Assembly: GCA_030247855.1 (NCBI GenBank)
Contig: JAPDRN010000068.1
Location: 62,001-126,000 of the forward strand
Direction of reading: 5' to 3'
Source of the DNA: Knufia peltigerae
Lineage: Eukaryota; Ascomycota; Eurotiomycetes; Chaetothyriales; Trichomeriaceae
Length of the DNA stretch: 64,000 nt
Shown here: piece by piece, positions 31,570-43,174 of the stretch
Numbering within the stretch: position 1 is the first letter of the stretch
Layout of the letters: every line of letters starts with the position of its first letter
Translations under genes and position numbers: made by a program
The notes under the pieces: generated by a model
Seen by the model: the letters and a program-made list of their open reading frames with translations, nothing else
The model's database searches: none
What the model was told of the DNA's origin: nothing

Positions 31570-33701
31570 TTACAGCCTCTCCTCTTCGACCCATCTAAGG
31601 CCTCCGTCGACTTGAATTCCGTCCTTGACCCAAGGCATCTCACGGATCTCGGCCAGTGGTTTCCGCCGTGTGTTTCGTTTCAAGAGCGCGTCCACACATA
31701 GTTCCGCCCCATTGAACTCCTTTCCCTTTTCAGGATCCCAATTCCCGTCCTCGTCTCCGTATTTGACCCAAGCCCATTCACATCGTGCGATTCGGTGAGG
31801 TGTGCGCGCTCTCAAGGTGGCTGGATCTCCTCTCGCACCAGGCAGGGGGTCAAAGGGCAAGCGACCTTCCATCAGTGCATATAAAAGAACACCCAAAGCC
31901 CATGCGTCCGTCTGGCGGCCATCGTATGGCTGGCCCATCAAGATTTCCGGAGCAGCATAATCTTCACTCCCGCATCTGGTGCTTAGTAGCGGGCTCTCTG
32001 GTGGCTCAGGTATCCGCCGCGACAGACCCATATCAGTCAAAGTCACCACAGCACGGTCTAGTGTCTGCCAATCCTCGACATCGGAGTGTACTCGCACTGG
32101 AATATTGAGCAGCACGTCTGTCCCGGTCAGCGCAAGAAACCAATATAGCAAGTGGGTGACCTACTTTCCAACTTGATGTCTCGGTGCACAACGAACTTCT
32201 GATGAAGATATCGTGCGGCTGAAACAAGCTCGGCGAAAATTCTTCGCACAAGTGCTGGAACCAGAACCTCTCGGTATTTGGTAGCAACCTCAAATAGATC
32301 TCCACCAGGACAGTAATTCATGACCAGCAGAGCTCGCGCACGCCCGTCGGTTCCAAAGGCTTTCAAATGGACCAAAGAGGGATGTTGAATAGCGTTGAGA
32401 ATGTCCACTTCTCGCTTCAGCCCAATCTCGATTCGGTCGGCATCTGCACCACCAGCAGGTCCATGTTCAACTACCTTCACAGCCACCAGTCTTCGAGATC
32501 GGGCCTTGACTCCAGCCATATTCATGCTCTCTTGCCGATAATCAACACTGTCTTGTCGATCTTTATGAATCAATCGCACTGCCAGATAGACCTTGCTGAA
32601 CGTTCCCTGACCAAGGATACGGATCGCTTCATAAGATCTCGGCTCCCCAGTAGTGATGCTCTTCGCGTGGAAAACCTCCAATCGGGGACGCTTGGCCGCT
32701 GGTTCATCTTCATCGATAGGCTCAGTTGTAGGGGTAATCGGTGGTGGGGTCGTCGGTCTGGCATGAGATTTGGTGGTTCTCCTGTCGGGGCCGATGAATT
32801 CTTCACGATGCATGGGAGTGTCCGTCAGGCCAGAGGGCGGGCCAGTGGTCGATACAGCCACATATCGAGGTTTCGGGACTGCTAAGGCCTCCGGGACATA
32901 GTCGCTTACACTTCTAGGATGCGACTCTTCACTCGAAATACCCTGCTCATCGGACAAGTTTGATTTCGGGGGAGATCTGAGTACACCATATCCTTTCCGG
33001 CGGGGTGAAGTAGGTGACAAGACAGCCGTAGCAGCAGCAGCAGCAGCAGCAGCAGGGGAAGCCGAAGACTCTGCCTTTGTAGATTTCAAAGAAGAGATCG
33101 AGGAGCCACGGGATCGAGTTCTCGACAGCGCTCTCAATGACTCGAACGTACCGATGGTCGGAGAAGGTAGGGGTGTGATATCCAGCATGGCAGCAATTTG
33201 TGGAGAGGAGATACTCGTTCCCGGAGAGACAGAGCCCGCAGACGAATGGAGATGTGCTCGAATGCTCGGATGTCGGAGAGGAAGGCTTGAAGCAGAGGAA
33301 CTCGATCTTAAGCGCGAGTCAGAGTCTATCGAGTGTCCTGAGTTCGACCGATTCATGGCATTGTTGCCATCTGTCCGAATATGCAAGCCACCGAGCAGGA
33401 TCGCCGCCTCATGAGGGATGGTTTGATAGCGTTCTGGGGAAGTTGACAATTGTGCACTGGGGAATGGGGCATGTTGATTTGCCTGAGAAGCACGGATATT
33501 GTTGTGGAAGATGGCCTGTTGCATAGGATCGACATGAGAGGTGTGTGCCGGTGGTGTCAACAGAAAGCGATCTTGAGCCCCCGCCTCCGACTCTTTTCCT
33601 TGGTTCTGGGGGAAACGCGACTCGCTCAGGTTGTCATGCACATCTTGAGACCGAGACTGGGGTCGAGGGTGCTTCTGTGACGCGACCCGCGGGTCTGCCA
33701 T
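31570..33701 (-). CDS. Serine/threonine protein kinase with long disordered N-terminus
   Basis: About 694 aa in two exons, 33701-32165 and 32117-31570, split by a 47-nt intron exactly inside the catalytic loop; splicing restores HRDIKLENVLLN. The first 350 residues are Ser/Pro/Gln-rich with an alanine run encoded by GCA/GCT repeats (33031-33055). The kinase domain starts at about 360 with LGQGTFSKVYLAV, followed by LVAVKVVE (catalytic Lys), YCPGGDLFE in the hinge region, the catalytic loop, TDMGLSRR (DMG in place of DFG) and CGSEDYAAPEILMG. The TDAWALGVLLYALMEGRLPF segment is typical of CAMK-like fungal kinases. All residues needed for activity appear present. I cannot assign it to a named subfamily; the substrate and pathway are unknown. 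Confidence 0.88.
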
Positions 33702-34886
33702 GATGCGTGAGAAGGAGGGAAAAGGTGAGACGACAAGTGATGCCCTGAGCGTGGTGTCTGCTTCACTAGCGGGCGCATGGGACAGGCGAGGCGGCGCTGT
33801 GAAGACTCATAATTTGGTTAGACAGGAACAGTGGATCAGTCGGTGCTAGCTTGTCAGCAGACATTCTCTGTCGCTGTGGAAGGATGTGGTGGTGAAGGAT
33901 AGAATGCGCATTTGTTGTGAAGTGACTGACTGTGAAGGGTTACAAAAAGACAAGGGCACCTTCTCAGGCGCGCAGGCAGATGGAGCACCCACCGAAGAAG
34001 TGCCATACATAAGCAGCTGAGGGGCTTTGGCCATCCAGGCCTCAGTGGGCGTGGGGCGCCCTGAGTACCTGAGACGCTGTGAGATCAAGCCTGTTCCTGT
34101 TTAATCCAGGCGGCTGGACCCCGATTTAGCGCCCGGAAGTGGCAGATCAAGTCTGGATCGTTCACCAATCAAGAAATCTTCCAGGCACTTTTGTAGGGCC
34201 TCCGGTTACTAACCTTCTGCCTCTAGACTAACTCGCTTAGGGCATTTACCGTCTTTAAAGATCATGATTAAGGGCAAGTCGACCGATGGGTCCTTCGCTT
34301 ACTAACTTTATAAATGCTCCTCAGCGGTATTATCCGTGCTCAATTGACCTCGACGTCAATGACCCTGCATATACTCCGTATTAGCTGGACCCAAAACGAA
34401 CCATGATGAATCATTTCTCATAAATACGACTTCAACTCCCAGCACAAGGTTCCCAATGTCACCCCTTCTCGTGCTTTGATCTCCCGACCTGGCCAAGATT
34501 CAGATCCCCATCCAAGACTGGGCTGACGAGGCCGATGACCTTGTCTCACGCCAATTAACAAACTGATGCATATCTTGTCATCTCCGGACAGTGTGGTTCA
34601 TAGCAAGTGCTCTGCAACATATCTTTGTTCATTGCTGAGCTCTACTCTAAAAAATAGAGAAAAGAAGGCGCATAGCCCCGAACAGCGGATCGAAGGATAT
34701 TGAAATTGTTATGATCATTGTGGTCCAGTCTGGATTGATTCAAGTGTGCCTCCTGTTCAGCGGGTTGCTTATTTTGCTGCGTACTACGAGTATTATTCCA
34801 CACAATTCCCCCCTCCATGACAGCCATTTCGGTGAGGGCATATTGGACTATTTGAAAAACGACTTGCCGAAAATGTGGGTATTGTC
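33702..34886. other. Kinase promoter region
   Basis: The upstream region of the kinase extends to the 3' end of the velvet-like gene. An exact TACTCCGTA starts at 34372. No gene recognised. Confidence 0.5.
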
Positions 34887-35545
34887 TCATCTCAGAGCCT
34901 CCGTCTCGCCATCTAACATTTCACTCCAATCGATCTCAACTTTTCCAGCTTTTCCAGTGTTTTCGTGTCTGTGGACTTCAGCTTGCTTCACACAAAGGTG
35001 GATCGTCTTACCACAAGTGTCCTGTTCGCTCTCTTCCAGCACCTCAAACACAGGCGAATACAGGCAAGGTAGAATTGTGGGTTCGCCGTCCGCTTGTTGC
35101 ATGAAAGTTCTGTGTACCATGATCAGAACGCCCCCAGAGCGTTCATCAATGCGACTTACCTATTCATGTCGATGATGTACACCTTGATTCGGTACCGCCC
35201 GGGCTCGGTTATGACGATGTCCGTAAAGGTTGCATAGGCAAGTGTAGGAGTGTCCCCTTCCTGCTCCTGGCTGATAGCATGTATAGAGTCCGCTGTTCTA
35301 CCACGCAGCAGATCTGTTCGTGGCGGAGCCAAGCTCTGGTCCATCTGTGGTGTCGTAAGAGAGACCAGCACCCAGACTCCATCAAAGTCAGCAATCATCA
35401 TCCCTTCAACGTCTTCGAAATCATCGTCGCTCTCGTCCTTCGTCTTGTAGTTCTCCGGCTTGGCAGCAGCAAATGTCACAACGATGGGTGACTCGATCGG
35501 CACTCCAGCAGCAATTCTGGAGGGTGGTCCGATTGCGAGCTCCAT
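34887..35545 (-). CDS. Small velvet-domain-like protein
   Basis: Two exons, 35545-35160 and 35109-34887, give about 202 aa with the junction in frame. Velvet proteins (VeA, VelB, VosA) are NF-kB-fold regulators linking development and secondary metabolism. Seen here: an opening block MELAIGPPSRIAAGVPIESP then IVVTF, an acidic insert (DESDDDFEDVE), a central LAYATFTDIVITEPGRYRIK segment that matches the conserved F-x-D-L-x-V-x-x-x-G-x-Y-R-L core, and a C-terminal PVFEV strand near the usual S-x-x-F-x-V position. It lacks the R-Q-Q-P..AR.CG opening of the classical members and is short. The ATG at 35545 is the first in an open frame that begins after a TGA; an unseen upstream exon is possible. 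Family call is by pattern only. Confidence 0.7.
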
Positions 35546-38500
35546 GAAGCAGTGCAAATAGCAATCGAGGGCGGAGATGGAGTCGAGGACCGTCTTTAAA
35601 GAGTATCACTCTCCGAAACTGGGAAAAGGCGAGATCGATACCTGGTAGCGATTAGTAGTCTTCTGCATCACGTGGTTGTTAATCTGCACCTTTGGTGTAC
35701 TCTGATCAATCAAGCCTGAGATGTTTGTGTTTGATCTGGAGAGGGTTGGAACAAAGCGGTGGCGGCTCCTCCAATATGTGTCGATGACTTCAAGGACTTT
35801 AGCCCTCCAATACTGAAATGTGATGCATTGTACTTCTGCAGGTATGACTTGGACACTTGGAACTCGTATCCTGGTGTCTACGTGATATGACTCTTGGTAT
35901 TGACGAGAAGTTATGGATAAGGACTCGTGTTCGAAAGATATTGTATCGCAATTCCTGAGTTCTGCTCAATTGTTGGGCAACGTCTCCACCGGTTCAGGAT
36001 GTGAAGGGTCCTCTCGTGACAAAACGAGGAACCGAAGCCAAATGGCGCTGGGTGAATCCGACTTTGGCATCTGTGGGCAGTGTGAGGGCGCAAGTCAAGT
36101 GCCAATCGACACCTTCCGATTCGTCTTCAAAGGCTGTAAAGGCACCCATAGGGAGGAGATAGTGAGAGACCCGTTTGCCACAAAGACTAGTAGCTAGATC
36201 GTATGCTAGGATGTATGCCTATGGACTGGGGCAGCCTACGCCACTTGCATGACCAGATGAACATCGATAGATGTGGTAGACAAACCATAATGGATCATTA
36301 ACCAAAAGAAGACCGCCACAAAGGGAACCGGCGGTGACAGCTGACCGCCGTGTTGATAGAACAGTGTGCCACCTACTCACACAGGAGGCAGTGCCCACCT
36401 CTAGCACAAAGGGTCGCCCAAGCGCAACGAATCTCGCATCTCGGCTGTGGGTGGATTGACCCCAGTGGTAGAGTTAACGCCAGTTCGGGGTCGTCCATCG
36501 GTGACAGGCGAGAGACCAGGTGCTCTGGGACATGGATCCGTGGTTTGGCTGCAGGTTGTAGATTCGCGATCGGGTATTGCCTGCCCGTTTCTGCATAAAT
36601 GATGTAAGATTGTGGCGTCTGCCGTGTGGTAAGGTGCCGGGGTTGGCTTGTCCTCCGCCCCTTCAGCCGCGGAAAGCTGGTCGCTTCACAAAGAGCACAG
36701 ATCCGAGGTCGACATCACACTGAACCACTGTCCTGGGACCTGATCGCCGACATTGATAGATCATTCTGACAGGCACACGCTTGAAGTATGATTGGTGTAT
36801 CTGTGTAACCTGTGCATGGCGACCGGTGCTGAAGAGAAATATCTGCACACTCTGACCACCGGACAGTAGGGCAAAAACGACGGGAGCAGTGGTATGCCTC
36901 CGTGGGTCGACGCCGAGAGGTCGTGGGTTGAGCACGATACGAGAGACGAGGGCAGGCCGCAGAAGTGCTAGTAGGGGCTTGCAGCAGCCTCAAGGTTCCA
37001 GGGACGGGGGTCAAGCGAAGAATTGCGGAACCGCGGTTGACAGATGCAGGGCCGGAATAAGCCACGTCGCAAACAAATTGCAAATTCATTGAACATATGG
37101 AGTATTCTGGTGCCGATCAAGAGAAAGGTAGAAATAGAGATGGACGTCGGTGGTAGTTGACCAGATTTCCTCATGAAATAGTTTTAATGTCAGATAAACA
37201 GTCACGAGGTGGATGAGACAGCGACATCTAGCACAGTCGCTCTCCCTTTGGCTCCCTTTTTCTGACACCGACATCGACACTGGCACTCGCTCTGTAGCTC
37301 CTGTCATGACTGAATTTGATGCTGGCAATGTCCATGGCTCATTCCTGGAAGAAGAAAGACACGGGATCAAGCCACCAAATCGACACTTTTCCTGATCTCA
37401 CGTCGACATGTCGTGGCCTCGATTGATGTCAACTGCTTTTTTCAGGCATTGACCTTGCATGGATTCTATCATGCGACATTGAACCCTCACACAGAGAGAG
37501 ATCTACCTCCATCACGACGCCCTTCATGTCTCGAAATGCAAATACATGAGTCATGGTGATACAGAACAGGCAGTCAAGGCAATATCCGCGAGAGCCGATC
37601 TGCCAGCCTGACCATCCTCGCGTCCACCACCTCCACACGGGCAGGACCGATCTTCTCTGCGAGCCCACCTGATTCACGGAGAGCCCCGTTCCATCTCAAA
37701 TGATTGACGCCGCCCTCATCGCTTCCGGGCCGGGGAAAGAGGTGCTCTACGCAAGCCCGAATCATGAACGAGAAGTCAACTTGATCAGGCTGTCGAAGAC
37801 ATCGCAGCAGTGGGAGCTCCATGGTACTGTGCATACGGAGTCCACCTCCAACAATCGCCAAAACGCCGAGCGACCATGCGGTGATCTGGTCCGATCTTGG
37901 TGTCATGTTACACAAATCCCAAGATCGGTGCCATTGCAGCCCTCATCTCACCTGCTGAGCGATGCTGCACAACAGGCGTCTGAGACTGATGACATCTGAG
38001 ACTTTAAACCATTCTCGCCTACTGCAAGTTGGCATGCGCCACTAAATGCCATTTCCGGTGCAATTTTCACGAGGAACGTCCACAAACAGACAGCTTACTC
38101 GCATCAATCGATCTGTTGTAGAGCTGCTCTGGCTCGGAGGGTTTTTTCCCTCAGGGTAGGCACTCGAACTATTACAAAGTCATACCTGTGTAAAAATTTC
38201 ACTTCAGAACTCAACCTCATACAACATTTTCCACCTACTTCCACAGCCAATCCTTGCCGATAATCCTAATGATCCTTGCATATCTCGAGATTCTTGGTCA
38301 ACGCCTCGTTTTTGTCTAGTCCAATCAGCTTACCTCGATGGCCAGTGTGCATGAGGCAGTGAGCTCTAGCTATACTTGGGGCACACAGCTCAGAAGTGCA
38401 GGGGTCCCAAGATCGAGGAGTCTCATGTTAATTTTTGGGGATAAACGAATCTCCAGCCTAACCAGAGGCCCGAAGCAGAACTTTGGTTGGACCAGTCACC

Positions 38501-39447
38501 TTTTTATTCTACCTAGACCCGGATGAATCTTGAATGCCTCCCACTTTATCCTTGGTCGCTTCGGAAATAATACGAGAACCATCCACTTGGGAAAAAGACA
38601 TTGAAGAATTGTAGACTCTTCATCCGGTGTGTGGACCGTCAGTCATTGGTCAAATGAGTCTCTCGATTACACAAGACGCCGGTGACATTGTTTGCGTGAC
38701 ACAACCATACAGGAGGCCGAGAGCCGAGAAGGCAAAGAATACCTTGTGGGGCCTCTGATTGAGGTCATCACCTTGGCCGCGATCCAAGACCAAGCCCTTT
38801 GTGTATAACCAGTGATCAAGGTCATCGGTGAACTGTGCTCGGGCCAATCATCGCCTCCAGATAGTCACGATGTACTCTCTGAATCGACAGTCACACATGG
38901 AAAAGCCACAAAACTCTCGCTCATGTTTTCCTGAGTCAATGTCCGAGACGAGATCTCATTCTGCAATACTCTGCTCGAACGTGCAATGAGAAGTCGGTGA
39001 TTGACTAGTGCAAGACTCGATGCGGAATCTCGATAGGGAGAATACGACTAAAATGAGCACCACCTCCCGCCTCCCCATATTGGCAAAGGCTATTATCTGG
39101 GGTGTGGGAGGGGGGGGGGGGTGCAAGGTCAAGTTGAGCACCATGAATCAAGAGATTACCTACCTGGGTAGTAGATTGGCTTGTCGTAATTTGTCAGAAT
39201 CTTTCAGGCCACTCCGATTGAACCAATTGGAACAAATGAAACCGAAACTCGGGATCCCCGGGGAAAAGGGGGCCCCATTTCAGGGTCCTCCCTCGACACC
39301 TTCTGTCGATAACTCGCAGAGGAGACGCAGCCATAAAGTTTTCGGTGGCTGATTCCCCCGATGATACAGTTAGATGGAAAGGAGAATCTAGATGGAGTTT
39401 GTAACCAAGGCAGGTTGGGTGCTCTCTACTACTCAGGAGGTCGGCTG

Positions 39448-39484
<37 letters not shown>

Positions 39485-39975
39485 AACTCTACCCAGTACC
39501 TACGCACTTTCTTCCCGTATTATTGACCTTACAGCGAGTGGACCAAGGAGCTGGGGAGATCAAGAAAACACAATGTATGCAAAACACAATATGTGATGAG
39601 GCAAAAGGACATGCATTACGAATCGTGAAAGAACAAGGAACTCGGAGAAATCTCACAAGCACGAGCGAGTTGGCTTCCAATTTACAATTTTACCTCCAAG
39701 CAAGTAAAGTCTGTGTTATTGACAAAACAAAAAACCAATCCCCAGTCCAGGTTCCAAGCTCCTATCTCTAGAAAGGCCCCTGAACAGTCTGTGCCATCCC
39801 AAATCGTAAGCATACCTTGATTGAAGTTGACCATAAGGAGAGTCCATTCTGACTTCATTTTTCGCCCGACACTCCCTTTTGGTCATGAGTTCACTTAGTC
39901 CAACCTTCAGGACTTCCGACTCCCTTCACTCTATCATCACTCGTGGCCACTCGCTGTTTCTCATTTCGAGGTGTA
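35546..39975. other. Gene-poor 4.4-kb stretch
   Basis: No open frame here has a recognisable domain or an exon chain I could build. The stretch contains a G run of 12 at 39110-39121 and a (CT)15 tract at 39451-39480. A partial motif TACGGAGT occurs at 37834. No tRNA or transposon ends were recognised. It may hold the velvet gene's promoter, non-coding RNA or decayed sequence. Confidence 0.5.
39451..39480. repeat. (CT)15 microsatellite
   Basis: Thirty uninterrupted bases of CT dinucleotide lie in the gene-poor stretch, about 0.5 kb from the Argonaute stop codon. Confidence 0.95.
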
Positions 39976-42900
39976 TCAAATGTAAAACATGGCGTTCTTG
40001 ATATTGTCGTGGACACGCAGCTGAGAACAGCTCGGATCGATTGGATCCTTGTCCTTGCCTTTTCCTTCGCCCGAAGTGCTGCTGCCGCTCAATGTCATTG
40101 AGTTCGTCTCCGAAGAATCCGGATCGAAAAACTTGCTCAGATAACACCGAGCTCTCTCACAAGCGAGATCGGCATAGTAGGCGGGCGGACAGATACTGAC
40201 CGCCTTCGTAGCACGACCGAACATGTAGCAGAGATTATGAGTCAGATCTTCAACCGTGTCCGCGGTGTTCTGCACCTGATTTTCCAACTGCGGTCTCATG
40301 TTCCCACTTCCACCTCCACCAGCAGGTCTGCGAAAGATCTCGTCGAGCACGACGTAGTAGTGCGCCGGACGTGCTGTGCCTTTGATGGCGGCGTAGGCTT
40401 GCAGGAAGAAATCCCAGTTACGGGCCTCGGTGACGCCGCGATCAACGACGGTGCCGTTCTTGGGGTTCATCATCCGGTCGGCATCCTCGGATCTTGTGGG
40501 GTAGAAGCGAGTGTGATGCCGCTTGCCGACAACGATAACGCAGATGCGAGGAAAACCCTCCTTAATTCGGTCGGCAGGGTATAGTTCTTTGCTGGCCTCG
40601 CGGAAAAGGGGCACTTCTTGTTCGAGGACCTGGCTGTATTGTCCTTCCGACACTCCGTCGCGATACACCAGGATGTTGTCGGGGAGGGATCTGTTGTTCT
40701 TCTGCCACAGCACGAGGCGTGTCTTGACCAACTCCTTCAAGCCTGTGATCATTTCTTGTCGTGACGGCAACATCAGCAATTCCGCGGGGAATTGACTGAG
40801 TGAGCGATCAACAGAGGCCACCACGGCGGCGACGCTCGGAGCATTCCGGACCGATCCTGGCGATGGATGGGTAACATCAAGTCCGACGAGCATGGTTTTG
40901 CCATCTGCGATGATACCGAGTTTGTTGCCCTCAAGGCAATGGTTATGACCGCCTAGCTTGAGATTGAGCTTGAGGCACACATTACTAGTAGTGGAAATCT
41001 TGGTCAGTGTGGTTGTCAGGCGTACAGCGACATGTTAGATGTGCAGGGGAAGGATGTCGGGGAAAGCGATAGAGAGCACTCACGCAAGATACTGTTCGTT
41101 CCTCTCACTGAAGAATTTTTCCGCAACACAAATATTTAGCACGCCCTCCAGGACGTCGCAAGTGTATTTGACCTGGTTGTAAATGGCCGTGTCTTTCCGT
41201 GACAGACACACCAAGAGGAAGTTTGGGGGCGGTAGTCTCTCGGAGTGCATGAACTGATCAATAGCACCTCTGATTTTGTCTCGGGTGGTGTCTGGCGTCA
41301 CGGAGATTTCTATCCCATCAAACGGGCGTTCCACGGTAATGCCTAGCTCTTCCATCTTCGACATAAACTGCTCGATGGCTTGTTTGAACTTGCCTTGGCC
41401 TCCCCACGGGACAGGCCGACCTGCTATTCCTATCCTCAAAAATGTCCACCTCTTCAATGGCATCGGCGCAGAAAAACGCACATTTCTGAGATTCCAGCTT
41501 GCGAAGGAGGGCTTGACGGAATTATTCCCAGTGTACACGACTTTGGGCCCATCAAGTATGCGTGCTGGAACCGAGATTAGTTCTGGATTGATCTTGAGAC
41601 CAAATGTGTCCTGCCCATGTCTTAGTAAATATCTTATATGAAGACCGATGTCAACTGAACATACCAGGGTCTGATTTGCAGGTGCGAAACCGACAAGCCC
41701 TGCGCCACGCGCGGCTATCCAATCCTGGTTTTCCCCAGGTGTTTTCACAGCAAAGCCGATCATGTTCGAGGTTTGAATTGGGCTCAATTTCATAGAGGCA
41801 CTTTGACCATCCCGAACATGGCAAACTTGGGCTGGCAGGTACACGAGTCTCTGTCTATTTCCAACATTGATGACGGGCAAATGTGTGTGCTTGATGACGA
41901 TGTTGTATTCTGATGCACGCCGTTAGAGCATATCCCAATGCGATGGCTTTGTGGCGACTCACCCTTCTTGAAGAAGTCAAAAACGGAAATATAGCTGTTT
42001 TCGCTGTCTAGCCAGAACTTGACATCCTTTGGACCCGCTCCATATTCGGTGACATGTGGTCGATGAGGTTGTCCTTCGCCGTCACGAGGTGAAGCGAATG
42101 CTTGAATCTGTCTCATGCGGAACACCTGTCGACCTGGGCCCTTGCGTTTCTTGAGGTGAGTTGCGTAGACTGTGACCTTCTTCAAGAACGCTTCCAGCTT
42201 TGCTTTGTTAGGACCATTGACCTCCTGATAGTTGAAGATTAAATTCTCCAAGGGCCCAGCCTCGTAGAAGGTGCAGTGTGAGATTTGGGCATTGATCAGG
42301 ATCCGAGCAGTGGCGGCACGAGCACTGGTGAAAAGCCCTCGCATAGCATTGAGGCCGGCGCCCAAGGATCTCGCAGCAAATGCACCCGAATTTCGGTCCA
42401 GGCTGAAGTACCTTTTTGATCCGACAGAGACAATCCGCGGCGATGACCTGGGATAGTGACCAAGGATGATATTGAGAACGTGTATGAGTTCTTCTTTGGA
42501 ATCGAGAACGGCCGCAGCCGAGGTAGAAGTGACATAATTCAGCAAATCCGAGAATCGCATGACTCCCGTTGGCTGTACTGACACCTGGTACACCATGGCA
42601 TCGTCTTGCACATCGTCACCTTCGTCTCGATACCGCACTGGATAAGGGTTCTGCAATTCCAGTGGGATGTTGCTGATCATGTTAGAGAAGAAATCTGTGG
42701 CGATGTTGGGCTTCTGGTCGACGAAATGATCATCAATTAAGAGGTGGATGATTTGTCGCTGTTTCATTTTGCCTGGAGTACGTCCGTTCCGGTCTGGAGC
42801 AACACCGACTGCGTAACGATACACCGTGAGATCAACCAATCCTTTCAATTCGAAATGGTTCGTCCACACGAGTGTTGGTTTTCCTTTCGTTCCATAACCA

Positions 42901-43174
42901 GGCCGCAGGGGAAGGGTGGAGGCATTCGTTGTTTTCACTGATTCGAGGGCAGCCTGAGTATCGTCTTCCACCTGTCTAACACGCATATCTTCTGCTGCCT
43001 TACTGGATCCTGGTCTGCAGGTCGATCAGCGTTTGCAAACCATTATCTGTAGTCAACATACCTTGGGCCGAGAGATGGATTGGGTTGAACTGGCCGAGCT
43101 GGCCTACCCCACTGGCCATCTCTACCGCTGCCGCCGCCGCGGCCGCGAGATGCTCTGCCACGGCCAGAAGACAT
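39976..43174 (-). CDS. Argonaute, QDE-2-like RNA-silencing effector
   Basis: Small-RNA-guided effector of RNA silencing. Five exons: 43174-43062, 43014-41963, 41909-41665, 41610-41084 and 40984-39976, giving 981 aa with all junctions in frame. Exon 1 encodes an Arg/Gly-rich N-tail (MSSGRGRASRGRGGGSGRDG), a common site for methylation in Argonautes. N, linker-1 and PAZ regions follow, including HLPVINVGNRQRLVYLPAQ, which matches the YNI.....LP.....Q....LP.E..C PAZ end. The Mid region precedes a PIWI domain beginning NVCLKLNLKLGGHNH. Catalytic residues by pattern are D682 (GLDVTHP), E723 (SRQEMI, glutamate finger), D755 (YRDGVSEGQ) and D918 (AYYADLACERARC), a complete D-E-D-D set compatible with slicing. 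The C-terminus ends in aromatic residues (MFYI) as usual. No Dicer or RNA-dependent RNA polymerase lies in the window. Confidence 0.96.

Noticed and set aside
36440..36520. tRNA-like look (GTTCGGGGTC near a GGTAGAGTTAACG stretch)
   Set aside because: No consistent acceptor, anticodon and T stems could be drawn.
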